NCBI GenBank assembly: GCA_027922465.2
Contig: BQMF02000500.1
Location: 186,001 to 250,000 of the forward strand
DNA from: Turritopsis dohrnii
Taxonomy: Eukaryota > Cnidaria > Hydrozoa > Anthoathecata > Oceaniidae
Length of the DNA stretch: 64,000 bases
Reading direction: 5' to 3'
Under the pieces are notes generated by a model that was not told the origin of the DNA, did no database searches, and saw only the letters and a program-made list of their open reading frames with translations. Shown here piece after piece: positions 1-12,741 of the stretch. The translations under genes and the position numbers were made by a program. How positions within the stretch are numbered: position 1 is the first letter of the stretch; every line of letters starts with the position of its first letter.

Positions 1-2057
1 GAAAACTCAAAAAAATTCTGATGAATGTTTTTGCAAATCTTTACACAGAAACAAATATATACATTTAAACTTTTGTTAACATTGTATAAACTAAACACAA
101 TAAAAACAAGATTCGCAAAAATGCGACTATATATTTCCCCAAGATTGCAAGCATTTTATCAATTATTGTGTGTACATTGATAACCATGAGAAAAATGATT
201 AAATGATTAAAATAATTACAGTATAAATACCATGATACTCAGATTGAATTTAATACCACAAAAAAACTTACTTTGAACTTATTATGATATGAAGTTGTTC
301 ACGGCCAAATGATAAGGTTTCTCTTAAAATTTTTTGCTGAGGAGTTCAAAAGTGACTGAGAAGTTACTATGGACACGTAGCTAAAATGCGACTAATATTT
401 CCCCTTAAACAACTGCATATCAACAACCCCATCAATGTGTAAGACAATTTCATCATAACATAATATGTATGATCTTTATTGTTGCAGAAGCTATCCTTTA
501 TACCATAAAATCACGGTAAACAATGTAATTTGAGAGAACACTTGCTTTTTGTAACTTGGATAAAATTATCTTACAACATTATACAATCAAATTTGTATAC
601 AGGTTTTCTGTACAAAAGAAGAAAAGAAAATTGTTAAACCTAATTTTGATACCACAGTATACTTTCGGGTAGACATATATAAGCAAATAACTATCAAAAG
701 TAATCAAAATCTCTACTAACAAATATTACGTGTAACATTTCAAATTAGGACAGAGTAGTTATTTTCAAAAAAAAGGATGGGCTTAAAGTGACAATTTATA
801 AAACTAAATTCAAGTATCCAGAATAAACATCTATGTTCAAAAAAATATGTTCACACTCATTGTTTGTGGTAAAAACGACCTTCATATATAAATCCCAAAT
901 GGAAAAAAAATTTTGGTAGTGAAAATACATATTCATAACCAAATCACCACATAGCTGAAAGTAGAAGTTCCTGTTCCGGCTTGATTTATTTTACAGACTG
1001 TCATTTGTATTGTGCTTTGATTTACGCTCGTTGTTCGTACAGGAAAATTGACAGTATATAAATTTTGCAAAATAAAATATGACATACAGTATGTATCAAA
1101 ACAGTATACGTGACCATGGAATTCATCCATAGTAAACTATGTTTCTGTTGTAGGATTAAATGACTATCCAGGGAAGCACACTCGACCAGATTCTTTCAAG
1201 TTATTATGTGTCTCAATCCTGTGTGTTTTAAAATATTATACGTAATTGGTTTTCTGAACTTCTTATTGCATATACGACATCACGTTTTTACTTGCTGTTT
1301 TTGTATGTACTTTTTGAATTATCAAACTGATTGAACTGGTTGTTCTCCACATGAAATGGGTTTCCTTTATGGCTGGTACATCGTGATTTCAGTTCAGTTG
1401 GGCTACATTATATATCAGGATGTAAAATAAAAATAAATCTTCAGCCTGGCTATTGATAATGAATTTTCACCTTTGCACTGAAACCACAGCTTCAATGGTT
1501 TGCTGTTCGAAGCAAATTAATTACCAATCTTCATAACATTGTTATCAACAAAAACAAAACATCATTGACCATTGATATATATATCAATTCTTTCTGGTTT
1601 TTACGCGTTCATTTCATTCAAAGTTTTTACAAAGCTTTTTAAGACAACACTGAACTAAAACGATTCATTTCCATCATTTAACATCATTTAACGTTTCATC
1701 TATTGAATCATTTTAAAAGCTACCAGAAAAAAAGCAAAAATCTTCCACTGCACTGACTGAAAAAAATGGCGTGCTGTAGACTAGCCTCTATTCTTATCTA
1801 GTTTGGCTAGGCGAAAATTCAATACCGAACCGCGGCTATAAAAGTGAACAGAGAAGAAGGAGAAGAAGAAGGAGAAGGAAAATGCCGATTTTAACATATA
1901 TTTCGCCCTACGGGGAAATATATAACAAGAAGAATTGTGAGCATGATCATTTCGAAATGGGAGATCAGATTTGAAAACTCCTTGACGGATGGTCTTCACG
2001 GTTTTTCACTTACGTTGTAATTGAGTTAAACTTTCTTTAGGATAACTTTTTTTTTAT
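1..2057. other. AT-rich non-coding stretch, no gene recognised
   Basis: No open frame here has family features or plausible splice-linked coding. There are short A and T runs and a purine-rich GAA/GGA stretch near 1855-1880. I see nothing else supportable. Confidence 0.5.
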
Positions 2058-2829
2058 TGATGCTAATGTACCTTTCAAAAAGTGTAATAAAGGCTTAACA
2101 AGTAATATCAGAAAGTATTTGCTTCAAACAAAAGAAATGTGTGAACTGAAACCATGGATACGTATTTTATAATCAAAACAAGATTTGTTAAAGGAATTCT
2201 GAAAGAGCCAAAAGAAAAAAAACAAACTTTTTAAAAAAAAATCAAAGCAAAAAATCCATTAGAAATCTGCGTTTTAAACTTTGATTCAAAACAAAAAGTA
2301 GCCAATGTTTATAAAAAAAACAACAAGAAAATGTAAAAAGCTTTTACTGATCATGATCACACACTAGTATGATTAGGTTTGGCGCGAGGAGGACAGCTAA
2401 AATAGAAAAACACGAAGAAAGACAATTTGTAATATAGCTTTCTTGCATACACAGAAATCCAATTAAAATCTTTGCCAAAAATTAGTGCGTTGAACAAAGT
2501 TTATTGAATGAAATATTTAGAGCTAAAACATATATATACAAAAATAAAATGTATGGTTGGCAAAATTTCAGATTTCAAGCTGTGCTTCAAAATCCTTGTC
2601 GTTCACTTCACTAAAACAACACAAAAGTAACACGAAAAATGTCCAAGCAATTTTAGCATACGATCTTCCTAAATAACATAGTATAATACAATAATAAATT
2701 AGGAAAGAGATACGAAAAAACATTCTATCTCTCCCAGTTACAGTACCATGCTTTGAAACGGAAAAAAAGCAAAGTCAGCTAATAATTGTATTCCACCGTG
2801 TAACGTCAACACGAAAGTTGGAAGATGAA

Positions 2830-2862
<33 letters not shown>

Positions 2863-2936
2863 AATCGGAAACTGACATTCGCCTATCTCGTGAAACTACT
2901 ATGCCTCCTCGCTCGCTTACGCTCGCTGCGGGGGCA
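2058..2936. repeat. Dispersed 0.85-kb repeat, copy 1
   Basis: This segment recurs in the same orientation at about 29031-29857. Both copies start at TGATGCTAAT and end at GCTGCGGGGGCA, with small indels between. One indel is a (GAT)n run of about nine units at 2826-2860 that is much shorter in copy 2. The right end holds a GC-rich stem (GCCTCC...GGGGGC) around two copies of CGCTCG. A stretch near 2440-2460, read on the minus strand, resembles the 55-bp tandem unit at 5639-5805 (GGATTTCTG...GCAAGAAAG). The shared boundaries argue for a mobile, non-autonomous element. The class is unknown. Confidence 0.75.
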
Positions 2937-2988
2937 ATTAAAATTATTTTGTTTTAACTCCATGCTCTTCTTGCAAATTCATCTTTAA

Positions 2989-3673
2989 AGGCGGATTTCC
3001 ACTAGGCGAACTTTTTCGCGCGACGCGAACGTTTTTGCCGCTAAGCATGCGTAGTAGCATTATTGCGTAATGTTGAGAATCATTCTGCGATCGACTTCGA
3101 CGAAAAAAAAAGTAGAATTCATTTCAACTTTTTCGCTTCGAAAATGTTCGCTAACCAATGAAAGCGTTATTAATTTGCTAGTTCAGCATTAAAGAAATAA
3201 ATTTATTCACAATAATCAAAGTGGCAGCAGAACATGTGTCACAGTCACAAAGTTTTCTACAGCAATTACATGGAAATGAAAATTACATGCTTCTCAATGG
3301 ATGGATCAATATATGCCAGTCATTCTTCATAAATTGATGGTGTCATTCGAAAATTTTTAAAAAGTATTCCTGGTCATGTAGCATTAACTCTTTCACTAAA
3401 AGATGAAATTCACCTTTTTGCAATCTTTCTTGGTATATGTTACGGACCCTTTTTTGCTTCGATGTTCTGTTATTGTGACAATATTTTAGAATTATGGTCT
3501 TTTTTTAGAAGCAGTAGTTTCTTTACCTTCATGTTTATTTACAAACCAATTTGCATCAGTGCGCGCGCCAAAAGTGTGCGAACGTGTGGAAATCAAATTC
3601 TGTTTGTCGACGAAAATTTCGCATCGAAAAATGTCGCGTCGCGCGAAAAAGTTCGCCTAGTGGAAATCCGCCT
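2989..3673 (-). mobile_element. PIF/Harbinger-type element, decayed
   Basis: The ends are inverted repeats of about 40 bp beginning AGGCGGATTTCCACTAGGCG, flanked by the 3-bp duplication TAA (2986-2988 and 3674-3676), as expected for PIF/Harbinger (TWA target). Inside, on the minus strand around 3290-3450, broken frames give peptides such as PGILFKNFRMTPSIYEE and LAYIDPSIEK, which resemble the N-terminal region of Harbinger transposases. No intact frame remains. The TIR core CCACTAGGCG is shared with the element at 23707-24504. Confidence 0.8.
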
Positions 3674-5638
3674 TAACTGACAAAAATATTTTATATGGTA
3701 CGAAAAAAATCAATTTTCCTTTATGTTGCTTCTGTGTATAACTTCTGTGTATAACACTTGGAGTTGCCAGCACTACAATGTCAATGTTGGGAAGAAATCT
3801 TAAGGATGATCCTGCTATTAAAAATGTTATACTTTGGTTTGACTCGTGCAAAGTTTATTTTTCGACAGAGATAGTTATAATCGAACAGAGGTTTTGTGAA
3901 CCTAGTTGTTCCAGCATTCAAGAAGTTGATAATATTCATAGTCAAATTGACAAGGCCTTCTCTCCAGTCGAGATATTTTCTGCACTTGGGTTGGTGCAAA
4001 TGCTACCAAATGCGAATCAAAAACATTCGTTCATGGTAATACAAGTGCAATCAGCCAGCATTAAGTACATCAAATTTATCGACCCTTTTAAACAGGCTAA
4101 ACTGACCAAGAGTCAACAAACCAGAAAGTCTACCCAAAAATCTCCATAAATCCCGTTTGCAAAAGTTTTGAAAGCTAGCAGATTGATTTCAAAGGCCAAA
4201 AAGGATGGTCTTGAGAGTATGTTTGCCTATATGCCTCCTATGAATGTTGCTTTTTGTAAAATTACATCAAAGTAAGATAAGTTTGGTACCAATCTATGCA
4301 ATTTATATTTTAAAACTGCGTATTTAAAGATTGCGTTAAATTTTCTAGGGTGAAGGTTGGCTATTTTGTCAATTGATTAATGTCCTTTCTATGTTCTCAT
4401 GTGACTTTTTATATTTGCATGACATTAGTTTTTTGTGATTATATTCAAACTACAGAAAATGACTTCTTTTAAGGCTTTATCAGCATCTTATGATTGATAA
4501 ATCGCTTCCACGTTCGCCATTTTGAAAATACAATAAAAAAAAAAAATCCCCACTATTTACAAGATTATCAAAGATCGGTTTCAGGGCAAATCAATAACTT
4601 CGTATCAACCTGTACATAGAATAAGCCGTATTTGCTTGGCTTTTGGAGATAGAACATAATAATTTTAAGGCGTTATAACGAATAAGGAGATAAAACAATA
4701 TCAGACTGGCATTTGAAGGAGATTTTGTGCTTGATTTTGGAAAAAGCTCATGGAGAAAGAACGAAATGATCCTGAAAAGTTTGAAAACAATCGGAGCTCA
4801 TTTTTTCCAAAAATGGAGATAGAACAAAATAATTCTCACCTAACGAGATGTTAAATTATCATGTAAGGATATTCCACACCGTTACCGTTAATAATTTCAG
4901 ATTTCATCTTAAGTCGACAGGGTTTTCGGAATAAAATTCCCCAAGTTTTCCCTGGCATTCCTCGACTTTTCCAGGGTTCCAGCAGACAACCTACAGGTCA
5001 TGGTTAAAGTAAATACAAACTTGTTCAAATTTATTTTGTTTTAATGATACAGGTGGTCTAAGAGTGTTGTCACTTTCAAAAATAATGAACTGAATGAAAA
5101 TAGTGAGAAAATGAAGTCAAAAGTTTTCTACAAGGGAAACTCCACAAGAGTCAATCATGCATGCAATCATGCAGTCAATACACGCCCCAGATATTAAAGT
5201 AAATAAATGAGTACATAAGATGAGACTGAGAATACTGCTAACACATCAGTCATTAGCAATCAAATTTTTTGTCTGGGTACTGAATGACAGTCACATTTTG
5301 TTCTTAATTGGACAGCTAATTTTCAGGTATTCGTTTTACAGGATACTTTTATTTATCAGATGTTTGTCCTACATATTGTATCCCACAAACTTTACAGGTT
5401 AATAAATGTACCAAACATTTAGAATTACAATCAAACTTATGATTTATGTGATAAACTTTAACTTGAGTCTCTTTAACTTACACAAAAAGTCACAAACTTC
5501 CATCTACTTTAAAAGGAAGTGTTTCCAGAAGGTTTCTAAAAAATTTGCTAAAATTTAAATCCGCAAAAAAATTTGGCAAGCTGTCAACTACAAATATTGT
5601 TTTACTATGAAAACATTCACACTCGTTAGAAAGTTTTT
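3674..5638. other. Mostly non-coding interval
   Basis: Apart from the transposase-like fragment at 3778-4280, I see no gene. The sequence is AT-rich with no tandem array or inverted repeat that I can delimit. Confidence 0.4.
3778..4270 (+). pseudogene. Fragment of a transposon-derived protein
   Basis: A 123-codon open frame (3778-4149) contains ILWFDSC, then FCEPSCSSIQEVDNIHSQIDKAF, split here into motif parts: a conserved-looking Asp, a Cys-rich turn and a D-N-I-H-x-x-I-D stretch. This recalls the late part of DUF7869/DDE-like transposon proteins (an 'SDxC' motif, then 'GHS...D...IE'). After the stop at 4147-4149 the same frame carries on with FAKVLKASRLISKAKKDGLE. The region between the first two motifs looks deleted. 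The family assignment is from memory and tentative; it is very likely a dead mobile-element fragment. Confidence 0.35.
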
Positions 5639-5805
5639 AGATTTCTGCGTAAGCAAGAAAGCTATTACAACCGGCTTTCGTTTTCTTCTTTTTGGATTTC
5701 TGCGTAAGCAAGAAATACTTTACGATCGTCCGTGTTTTTCTGATTTTTGGATTTCTGCGTAAGCAAGAAATACTTTACGATCGTCCGTGTTTTTCTGGTT
5801 TTTTT
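5639..5805. repeat. Three tandem 55-bp units
   Basis: Units begin GGATTTCTGCGTAAGCAAGAAA at 5639, 5694 and 5749. The second and third are nearly identical and the first is diverged. The array abuts the Helitron-like array to its right. Confidence 0.85.
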
Positions 5806-6249
5806 TGTTTTTTTTTCATCTTACTGTCCAAACCTACGCATTTTTGTTTCTTAAATTTCATTGGTTCATAAAAAAGCCGTCTCAATCGTGATTGGTGCAT
5901 AATGCCCGATTTCTACGAAAGGGTGCTAATTTAGCCACCTCCACTTAAATAGCGATAGTTTATTGGCTGATTTTCGCCATGCCATGTGATCGTCCACAAA
6001 ACGTTTTAAAAATGGCAGCGAAAGAACGTGTGTAGTTTGCTAAAAGTTTCTTTGATGGAAATATGGCTTTAAAAGAAGTTAATACAGCTTATAATTTTAT
6101 ATAAAGAATTGCATTACTGTTGGGAACTTATCATGTTCACAAAATTAAATTACAATGTGGTTATTCTGTTTTTTGAAAGAAGTTTTCTTGAAGTTTAAAA
6201 TATGAAAACAGTGCCAATACATGGTGTGTGGAAGAAAAGGTATTTCTTG
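5806..6249 (+). mobile_element. Helitron-like element, 5' part only
   Basis: It opens with the family's T-rich start and CTTACTGTCCAAACCTA, and matches 8063-8485 almost base for base. It stops at TATTTCTTG, where the next copy begins, so it was interrupted by or replaced at that junction. No coding capacity. Confidence 0.65.
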
Positions 6250-8062
6250 TCTTCGTTTTTTTTCATCTACTGTCCAAACCTACGCATATTTGTTTCTCAA
6301 ATTTCATTGGTTCATAAAAAAGCCGTCTCAATCGTGATTGGTGCATAATGCCCGATTTCTACGAAAGGGTGCTAATATAGCCACCTTAACTTCAATAGCG
6401 ACAGTTTATTGGCTTGATTTCCGCCATGCCATCATCCGGGTATTTTTCGACTTTACGTTTGCACGCCGTTTGCATAATGGCAGAAGAAACCGAAGAAACC
6501 CACATAGACTTCCACATTGATTGATCAATACTGAATAGATTTAAAAGAAGATTTACACTTTCAAAACCAAAAGTAAAAGGTAGAAATTTATGATTATCTT
6601 ACAATGATTCTACTGCGTTCATTTCTTTCTAAAAACAAGTTCTCAATGTTTTGTAGAAACAGTGTGTGCAACTTTTATTTTTTGGAAAATGTCTGGGATT
6701 CTTTTAAGCCTTTCTAGATACAAAATACCGTTTGTTTCATGTGTGAGCTGTAGTGCTGTTTAAGCTCTGGATACATACAGCTCAGCTCAGTTTCCTCTTC
6801 AGTTCCAACAACATACAAGAATGTTCTGTCTACCCTCTGCCTGTGCATCTCATTTTATGTTTGATGTTTCTCCAGCTATTTCTGCTTATATACTTGTATA
6901 GTTCTTGGCTGTATTATTAATGTCCTGAGTTAGGAATGGGGACTTACTATTTACGATAGCAAATTGAAACTTACCTTGATTGTCTGTAAATTCTAAATAC
7001 TGGACATCTTTTAACGCAAATTTCTGTTTTCAGTTATAGTTTAGATCATATTTGTCATAATCCTAATCTTTGTTTACTTTTTGTGTTTGGGAAGTCTTTT
7101 CGTAATTAGGAAGATTGACCGTACATACGTAATCACAGTGATATCTGAAAGCATATAAGTTTGATGTTATTTTGTTCATTAAGTTTATTAGGAGTTAATG
7201 TAAGGTTCGTATTGTGTCAGTTATGCTTTCATAATGCCCTGGCGTGTATACGTAATTAAAACTTTATTGCTTTTTAAGTTCCTGAATCAATTTTTATAAT
7301 CTTTTCATGAAATTTAGTTCAGATAATGCATGTTTTTTGAATTAAAAAGATGGCAATGACATATTGTTACTGGAATTAAAGCACAAATTTCTGTTTTCAG
7401 TTATGTATGTTGATTTTGTATGTATAGAGGAGTTTCTTAGTGACGTAATGTTTATAAACACCAGTGTTCTTTGCTCGATATTTACGGTATATTGCAACAT
7501 AGAATATCATTAATCAAGTCATTTTCCTGTGAGTATGCGCACGCAGCCTCACAGGAAATAAAAGTCTCTTTATACACTTCAAAATGTTGTCACTTTATTT
7601 GGTTCTCTGGAGTCCCCTTAAAGACAATCGACATTAGAAAGTTTCAATACACATTAGCACTTCCTATCTATTTTCGTACATTGTATTTGATTTTTAGTAT
7701 GTACAAGGTATAAAAGTGTAATTAACATTGGAAGCTCGTCTACATATAGATGTATTTAGTATCATTAAAATCTAGTTTATTGGTTAATCAAGTTTTGCAT
7801 AGTGACAATTATGTTTTTTCCAGATTTTTGGGGAGTACATGATCAGAAATTTAATAAATATATATTGCGGATTAAACTTTTCTTAAATTTCAAGAATGTC
7901 ATAGTCTTTCTTTTTTGTAATGACAGCTATATATTTTTCAGTAATAATCATTCAGCTTGATTGTACAAACAGTTTTTTATGAAAAGTTAAAGAATGACAT
8001 AAAGAAAAGCTCATTTTCTTCTTCGATTTTGCAGAAATCCTTCTGCCCGTTAGGGCATCTTG
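6250..8062 (+). mobile_element. Helitron-like element, tandem copy 1
   Basis: Starts with a T-run and CTACTGTCCAAACCTACGC. Ends with two adjacent stems, GCAGAAATCCTTCTGC then GCCCGTTAGGGC, followed by ATCTTG and T. A 3' hairpin just before a CTxG|T end is Helitron-like, although CTTG departs from the usual CTRR. There is no Rep/helicase coding. It contains the MITE at 7425-7742. The next copy begins directly at its 3' end. Confidence 0.65.
7425..7742. mobile_element. TA-target MITE, copy 1
   Basis: A 318-bp segment about 95 percent identical by eye to 63333-63651. Ends are imperfect inverted repeats (TAGAGGAGTTTC / GAAGCTCGTCTA) with TA on the left flank. No coding. Nested in the Helitron-like copy. 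Confidence 0.8.
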
Positions 8063-9519
8063 TTTTTTTTCATCTTACTGTCCAAACCTACGCATTTTTG
8101 TTTCTTAAATTTCATTGGTTCATAAAAAAGCCGTCTTAATTGTCATTGGTGCATAATGCCCGATTTCTACGAAAGGGTGCTAATTTAGCCACCTCCACTT
8201 AAATAGCGATAGTTTATTGGCTGATTTTTGCCATGCCATGTGATCGTCCACAAAACGTTTTAAAAATGGCAGCGAAAGAACGTGTGTAGTTTGCTAAAAG
8301 TTTCTTTGATGGAAATATGGCTTTTAATACAGCTTATAATTTTATATAAAGAATTGCATTACTGTTGGGAACTTATCATGTTCACAAAATTAAATTACAG
8401 TGTGGTTATTCTGTTTTTTGAAAGAAGTTTTCTTGAAGTTTAAAATATGAAAACAGTGCCAATGTGGAAGAAAAGGTATTTCTTGTTTTATTTTTGCTCC
8501 AAGCCTTTTTAAATATGAAAGACCTTCGTGTATTTTGTATGTGTATGCATGTTTGAAGTCAATTTTTAGAAGCTTTTGGATTTTTAAAGCTCAGCTTAGC
8601 TTCCTTTCAGCTCCTCCCCAACATCACCAACATATGCACTTTATACAGCTATTTATACTATATTTAGTAGCAATTTTTGGATGTATTCTGGCTATATCAG
8701 CTTATCTCTTTTCTCCCTACGTATGTTGTATTTTTTTTAACTTTTAGATTAGATATGAGCTTTAATTTCTAAGTATATAATTATTATTATTTTTTATTCT
8801 GAGGAGATCAATATAGAAACTTTATATTATTAGTTTGTGCTGCCCAAACGATATGTTGGTTACTGCCAGTATACACAATCTTTTTATAGGATTCGTTATA
8901 TTTAATGTGGTTAAATTAAAGTTTCGTATTGCAGGGGTCGAAATAAGAAAACTTTGTGTAGCCGGCTGTTTTGAATTAAGTATGGAAATAAGGCAGTGGG
9001 ACAAATGTGGGACAATGGTTGGGCGACGAAGAAAATTTTTAGATTTTAAAGCCTGTAGAACAGCTTAAACGCAATTCTAAAGGCTTTTCTCATCACTTAG
9101 CCGGCTAAAAAGGATTTTTCTACCAATAAACTGTCCAGCTAAATTAGAATTCGTCCGGCTTTCGCCGGAAGCCGGACGTTATTTCGACCCCTGTATTGTG
9201 TCGATGCACTTTTTTGGAGTACGTGGGTGGCAAATATCCAGTAACAATCATTCAGCTTATTCGTACCAAAAAAACAGATCTTCATAAATGATCTCCGCGA
9301 TAGCATAAAGAAAAGCCCCTTTTTTATGTTATGGTAGGCTGACTTTCTTGACGAACATTGTCAGTCGCATCAATATTTTTGTTTATTTAATGCTGATGCT
9401 TCTCGAGCTGAATGATGTGACTGTCTTAGTTTTGCAGGACTAGTGTGCTAGTGTTGCATTTTTGTGGCATTTTCAGCAGCAAAGCTTGCAGAAATCCTTC
9501 TGCCCGGTAGGGCATCTTG
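8063..9519 (+). mobile_element. Helitron-like element, tandem copy 2
   Basis: Begins with TTTTTTTCATCTTACTGTCC directly after the previous copy's CTTG end and closes at 9519 with the same double stem and CTTG. The first 400 bp repeat 5806-6249. It is interrupted by the hAT-type MITE at 8932-9193. No open frame of interest. Confidence 0.65.
8932..9193. mobile_element. hAT-type MITE with 5-bp target duplication
   Basis: Terminal inverted repeats CAGGGGTCGAAATAA are perfect over 15 bp. The flanks carry the direct duplication TATTG (8927-8931 and 9194-9198). The interior has GCCGGCT-type short palindromes and no coding. A 5' CAGGG end with a 5-bp duplication fits hAT elements with short duplications. 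Confidence 0.85.
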
Positions 9520-11055
9520 TTTTTCTTACTGTCCAAACCTAGCGGTTTTTTGAAAATTCATGCGTGCGTTTACATGAAACCAAAACGTCGTGCAACGCAT
9601 GTCACCCAGCGAAGAAACCCTTTTAGATTTACAAGTTTCTTTGGTCAATATTAAATGGATTTTTAAGAGCATATACATATTTTAAGATGAAAACAAAATC
9701 TATAGAAGAAACTTCGAATTATTTTGAACTGTGATCATTCTTTTCTAAAGAAGATTTCAACATTTTGTAAACAGAAGAGTGAAAAAGTTATGTTGTTTGT
9801 TTTTAGTGAAAACACAAAACATCTTCGTTTGTTTCATGTATGGGCTGTTATTCTTTTTAAGCTGTGGATACTGAAGCTCAGCTTAGAGTCCTCCTCAGCT
9901 CCAACATCAAAAATGTGGGTCTACTGATGTTTTAATGTAATGTTTTAATGTTTGATGATAATTTTTTAATGTTTTAATGTTTGATTTGTTTTTAAGTTAC
10001 ATATATTGTCAATGTCCTTTATTACAAATGGCTTTCCTAAATATAGTAGCGAATTCAAACATCTTCCAATTGCCTGCAAACTCAATACACAGCAAATCAT
10101 GTAACAACCCAAAATTTTCCTTTCAGTTATATAAATATGTGTGTGTGTGTGTGGTGACTTAGAAGTTAAGAGCATGCATAGGTTTATTTTTTAAATGATC
10201 AAAATCTTTGTTTGGTTTTTGTGTTTGTGTTGGGAAATTAATATTGGGAATTACGTTTGTAATTAAGGAGATTGACAGTACATATCAAATGTTTAAAGTT
10301 TATGATTTACGTACGTAGTCACTGTGTGTGAGATCTGAAAATATCAATATAAACATAAGCTGATTTTGTACTCCCAAAAGAAGGGATGTTTTATGCCATT
10401 CAGATGCAATTAAGTTTATCGGTGGTGTATACGTATATGCAATGAAGTTTCGCGTAGTGTCAATTACAGTTTTGCAATGCCTTTGGGTGCATATGAATGT
10501 AATCAGAAATGTAATGTTATGTAAAAATCATTCAACCTTTCTTAAATTTCCTAAAGATTTTTTTTAAACTGATCATGAATTTCAACTTAGATGAAGAATA
10601 TAAGTGCATGCCATATTGTTAATCAAACTAAAACAGAAATTTCTGGTATGAGTTAACTATATTATGTATGTTGATTTTAGTCGATATAAATGTATTTTGC
10701 ATGACCAAAATTTATATGTTCTTTGAAAAATGTTTTGAGTTTATGAGTTATGATCATATTCATTAAGATATCTGATAGGATCCATGTATCTTTTATATTA
10801 TTTTCTATCAACAAACATGTTGTTTAGTTTATTGGCAGTTATACATTATAATAAAGTTTCTCATTGTGTCAATTATGCCTTCAAAATGTCCTGAGAAGCA
10901 TGTAATTAGGAATGTAATATATTGTAGAAATTATTCAACCATTCAATGATTCAAAATCATTCAAGTTTCAAGAATGCTATTATAGTATTTCATTTTTCAT
11001 ATTTTCATTTTTTAACTGATTTTGCAGAAATCTTTCTGCCCGTAAGGGCATCTTG
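9520..11055 (+). mobile_element. Helitron-like element, tandem copy 3
   Basis: Opens TTTTCTTACTGTCCAAACCTA and ends with GCAGAAATCTTTCTGC, GCCCGTAAGGGC and ATCTTG. Internal sequence around 9770-9905 is homologous to 6650-6810 and 8510-8620 of the other copies. A (GT)n run lies at 10137-10152. No coding. Confidence 0.65.
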
Positions 11056-11517
11056 TTTTTCTTACTGTCCAAACCTAGCGGTTTTTTGAAATTTCATGCG
11101 TGCACTTACATGAAACCAAAGCACCGTGCATGGCATGTCAGCTATACATTTACAAAAGTTTCTTTGATCAATATTAAATGTATTTTGAGACATAAAACAT
11201 ATTTTAAGTTAAAAAAGAAAATTTGTAGAAGAAACTAATAACTATCTTGGACTGTGATCATCGTTTCTTACTAAAAAGAAATTCTCAACGTTTTGTAAAC
11301 AATAGAGTCAAAAAAGATTTATAATACAATTATTAAACACATGTGCTTCCGTGGCGCAGTTGGCTACTGGACTTGTCTGATAACTGAGAGGTCGGTGGTT
11401 CGAGCCCACCTAGGTCGTTCAACATTTTCTGTCGAATTTTATAAATTTCATAACATATTTCATTTTTCATGCTTCAAAAGATTTTGCAGAAATCTTTCTG
11501 CCCGTAAGGGCATCTTG
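11056..11517 (+). mobile_element. Helitron-like element, tandem copy 4, short
   Basis: A 462-bp copy with the same 5' and 3' ends as its neighbours, internally deleted. It carries the tRNA-like sequence at 11344-11420. Confidence 0.65.
11344..11420 (+). tRNA. tRNA-like sequence, probably a pseudogene or SINE head
   Basis: A-box-like TGGCGCAGTTGG and B-box-like GGTTCGAGCCC are present. The T arm is perfect (GGTGG, 7-nt loop, CCACC). A possible anticodon loop CTGATAA would read GAT. The acceptor stem does not pair and the anticodon stem is imperfect, so a working tRNA is unlikely. Confidence 0.45.
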
Positions 11518-12741
11518 TTTCAAGTTGAAAAGGGGATTCACAACAGATATCAACTGAATAAAAGTGGGCCTGCAATTTTTAGAAAGAATTTTAATAGCAT
11601 TATTCACAAAAGTAAATCCATGCAAATTGCCCCCAAAATTGTATTCACGATTCCAGGAAAAGTTATCTTATTTTCATCACTTGCGAGATAAGATTTCTTA
11701 AACAGTTTTTTTTTTATTTTCACTCATTTGTGAAAAACGATTAGCTGCCCTTACTTCAGGCGCCAGAAACAGTTCCACAAAATATAAACAACATATCTGT
11801 TTATCGTGTTATTTAAGGCATTTTAATGCTTACATTTGCCCTGGCTTTTCTTAATTAGTCTATTATCCCGTATTATCTGAAGAATATTTGGTTCTGTATA
11901 AAAAGGCCATTTTACTATGGATAATGGGATAGGATTCTTAGAATCGTTAATCAGAAAAAGTATTGGAAATGATGTGGTATTTACAGTTATGATAAACAAT
12001 GGCGAAACTAGAACCTTGCTATTTCTTGTGCTTGTGACAAAAATTCATTATTACTCTTCAAGCATAAGATGATTCTTTTTAAGCCTTAACTCCGGCAAGT
12101 CACTTGTTTTGTATTTCAATATTTTTTGATTTTTAGAGAAGAAACTAACTTTTCGTAAGCTTGGAAGCATAAATTGTTTCTATCTTCTTTCAGCCACTGC
12201 TTATCATGAAGTACAACAATTTTTGAATTTGATGCTTTTATGACAAACCCATTAAATTTTTAAAGCTATGTCAAGTTGAAATATTCAATAACACCGGCTG
12301 TCACTAAGTTCGCAGCTTTAGGATGCTCCATTATTCTAAAGCATGTAAAGTGTACACTAAAGCAAATCTCACATCTCTAACAGCCAACCCTGGTTGACTC
12401 GAAATGATCGAAAAAACTTTCGCTATGGCAAAAGGTAGATTAATCAAAAATGTAGTTCAATATGAACTCGAAATTTTGCTCATATTAATTCTATTTCACA
12501 AAATAAAAGAGCTCATGCAGTTAAATATTACTGCACTACTTCAACTTCCAAACCAGTATTTCTCAGTAAAAGTTTCCGAAAATTTTGAGTTCAATCCTGA
12601 ACATACATTCTTCCATTAGACAATTTCTAATTTCACAATGTTTGGTAGGAAGAAAAACAAATCATCTTTTTTTCTAAAAATTCCAAACATTGTTTCGATA
12701 TTGTGAACTGTTTTCTTTAGAACTGCACTTAGATTGTAAAA
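11518..12741. other. Upstream region of the helical secreted-protein gene
   Basis: No gene recognised. Short open frames at 11341-11691 and 12404-12619 have no family features. The promoter and any 5' UTR of the gene at 12742 should lie here, but I see no reliable core element. Confidence 0.35.
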
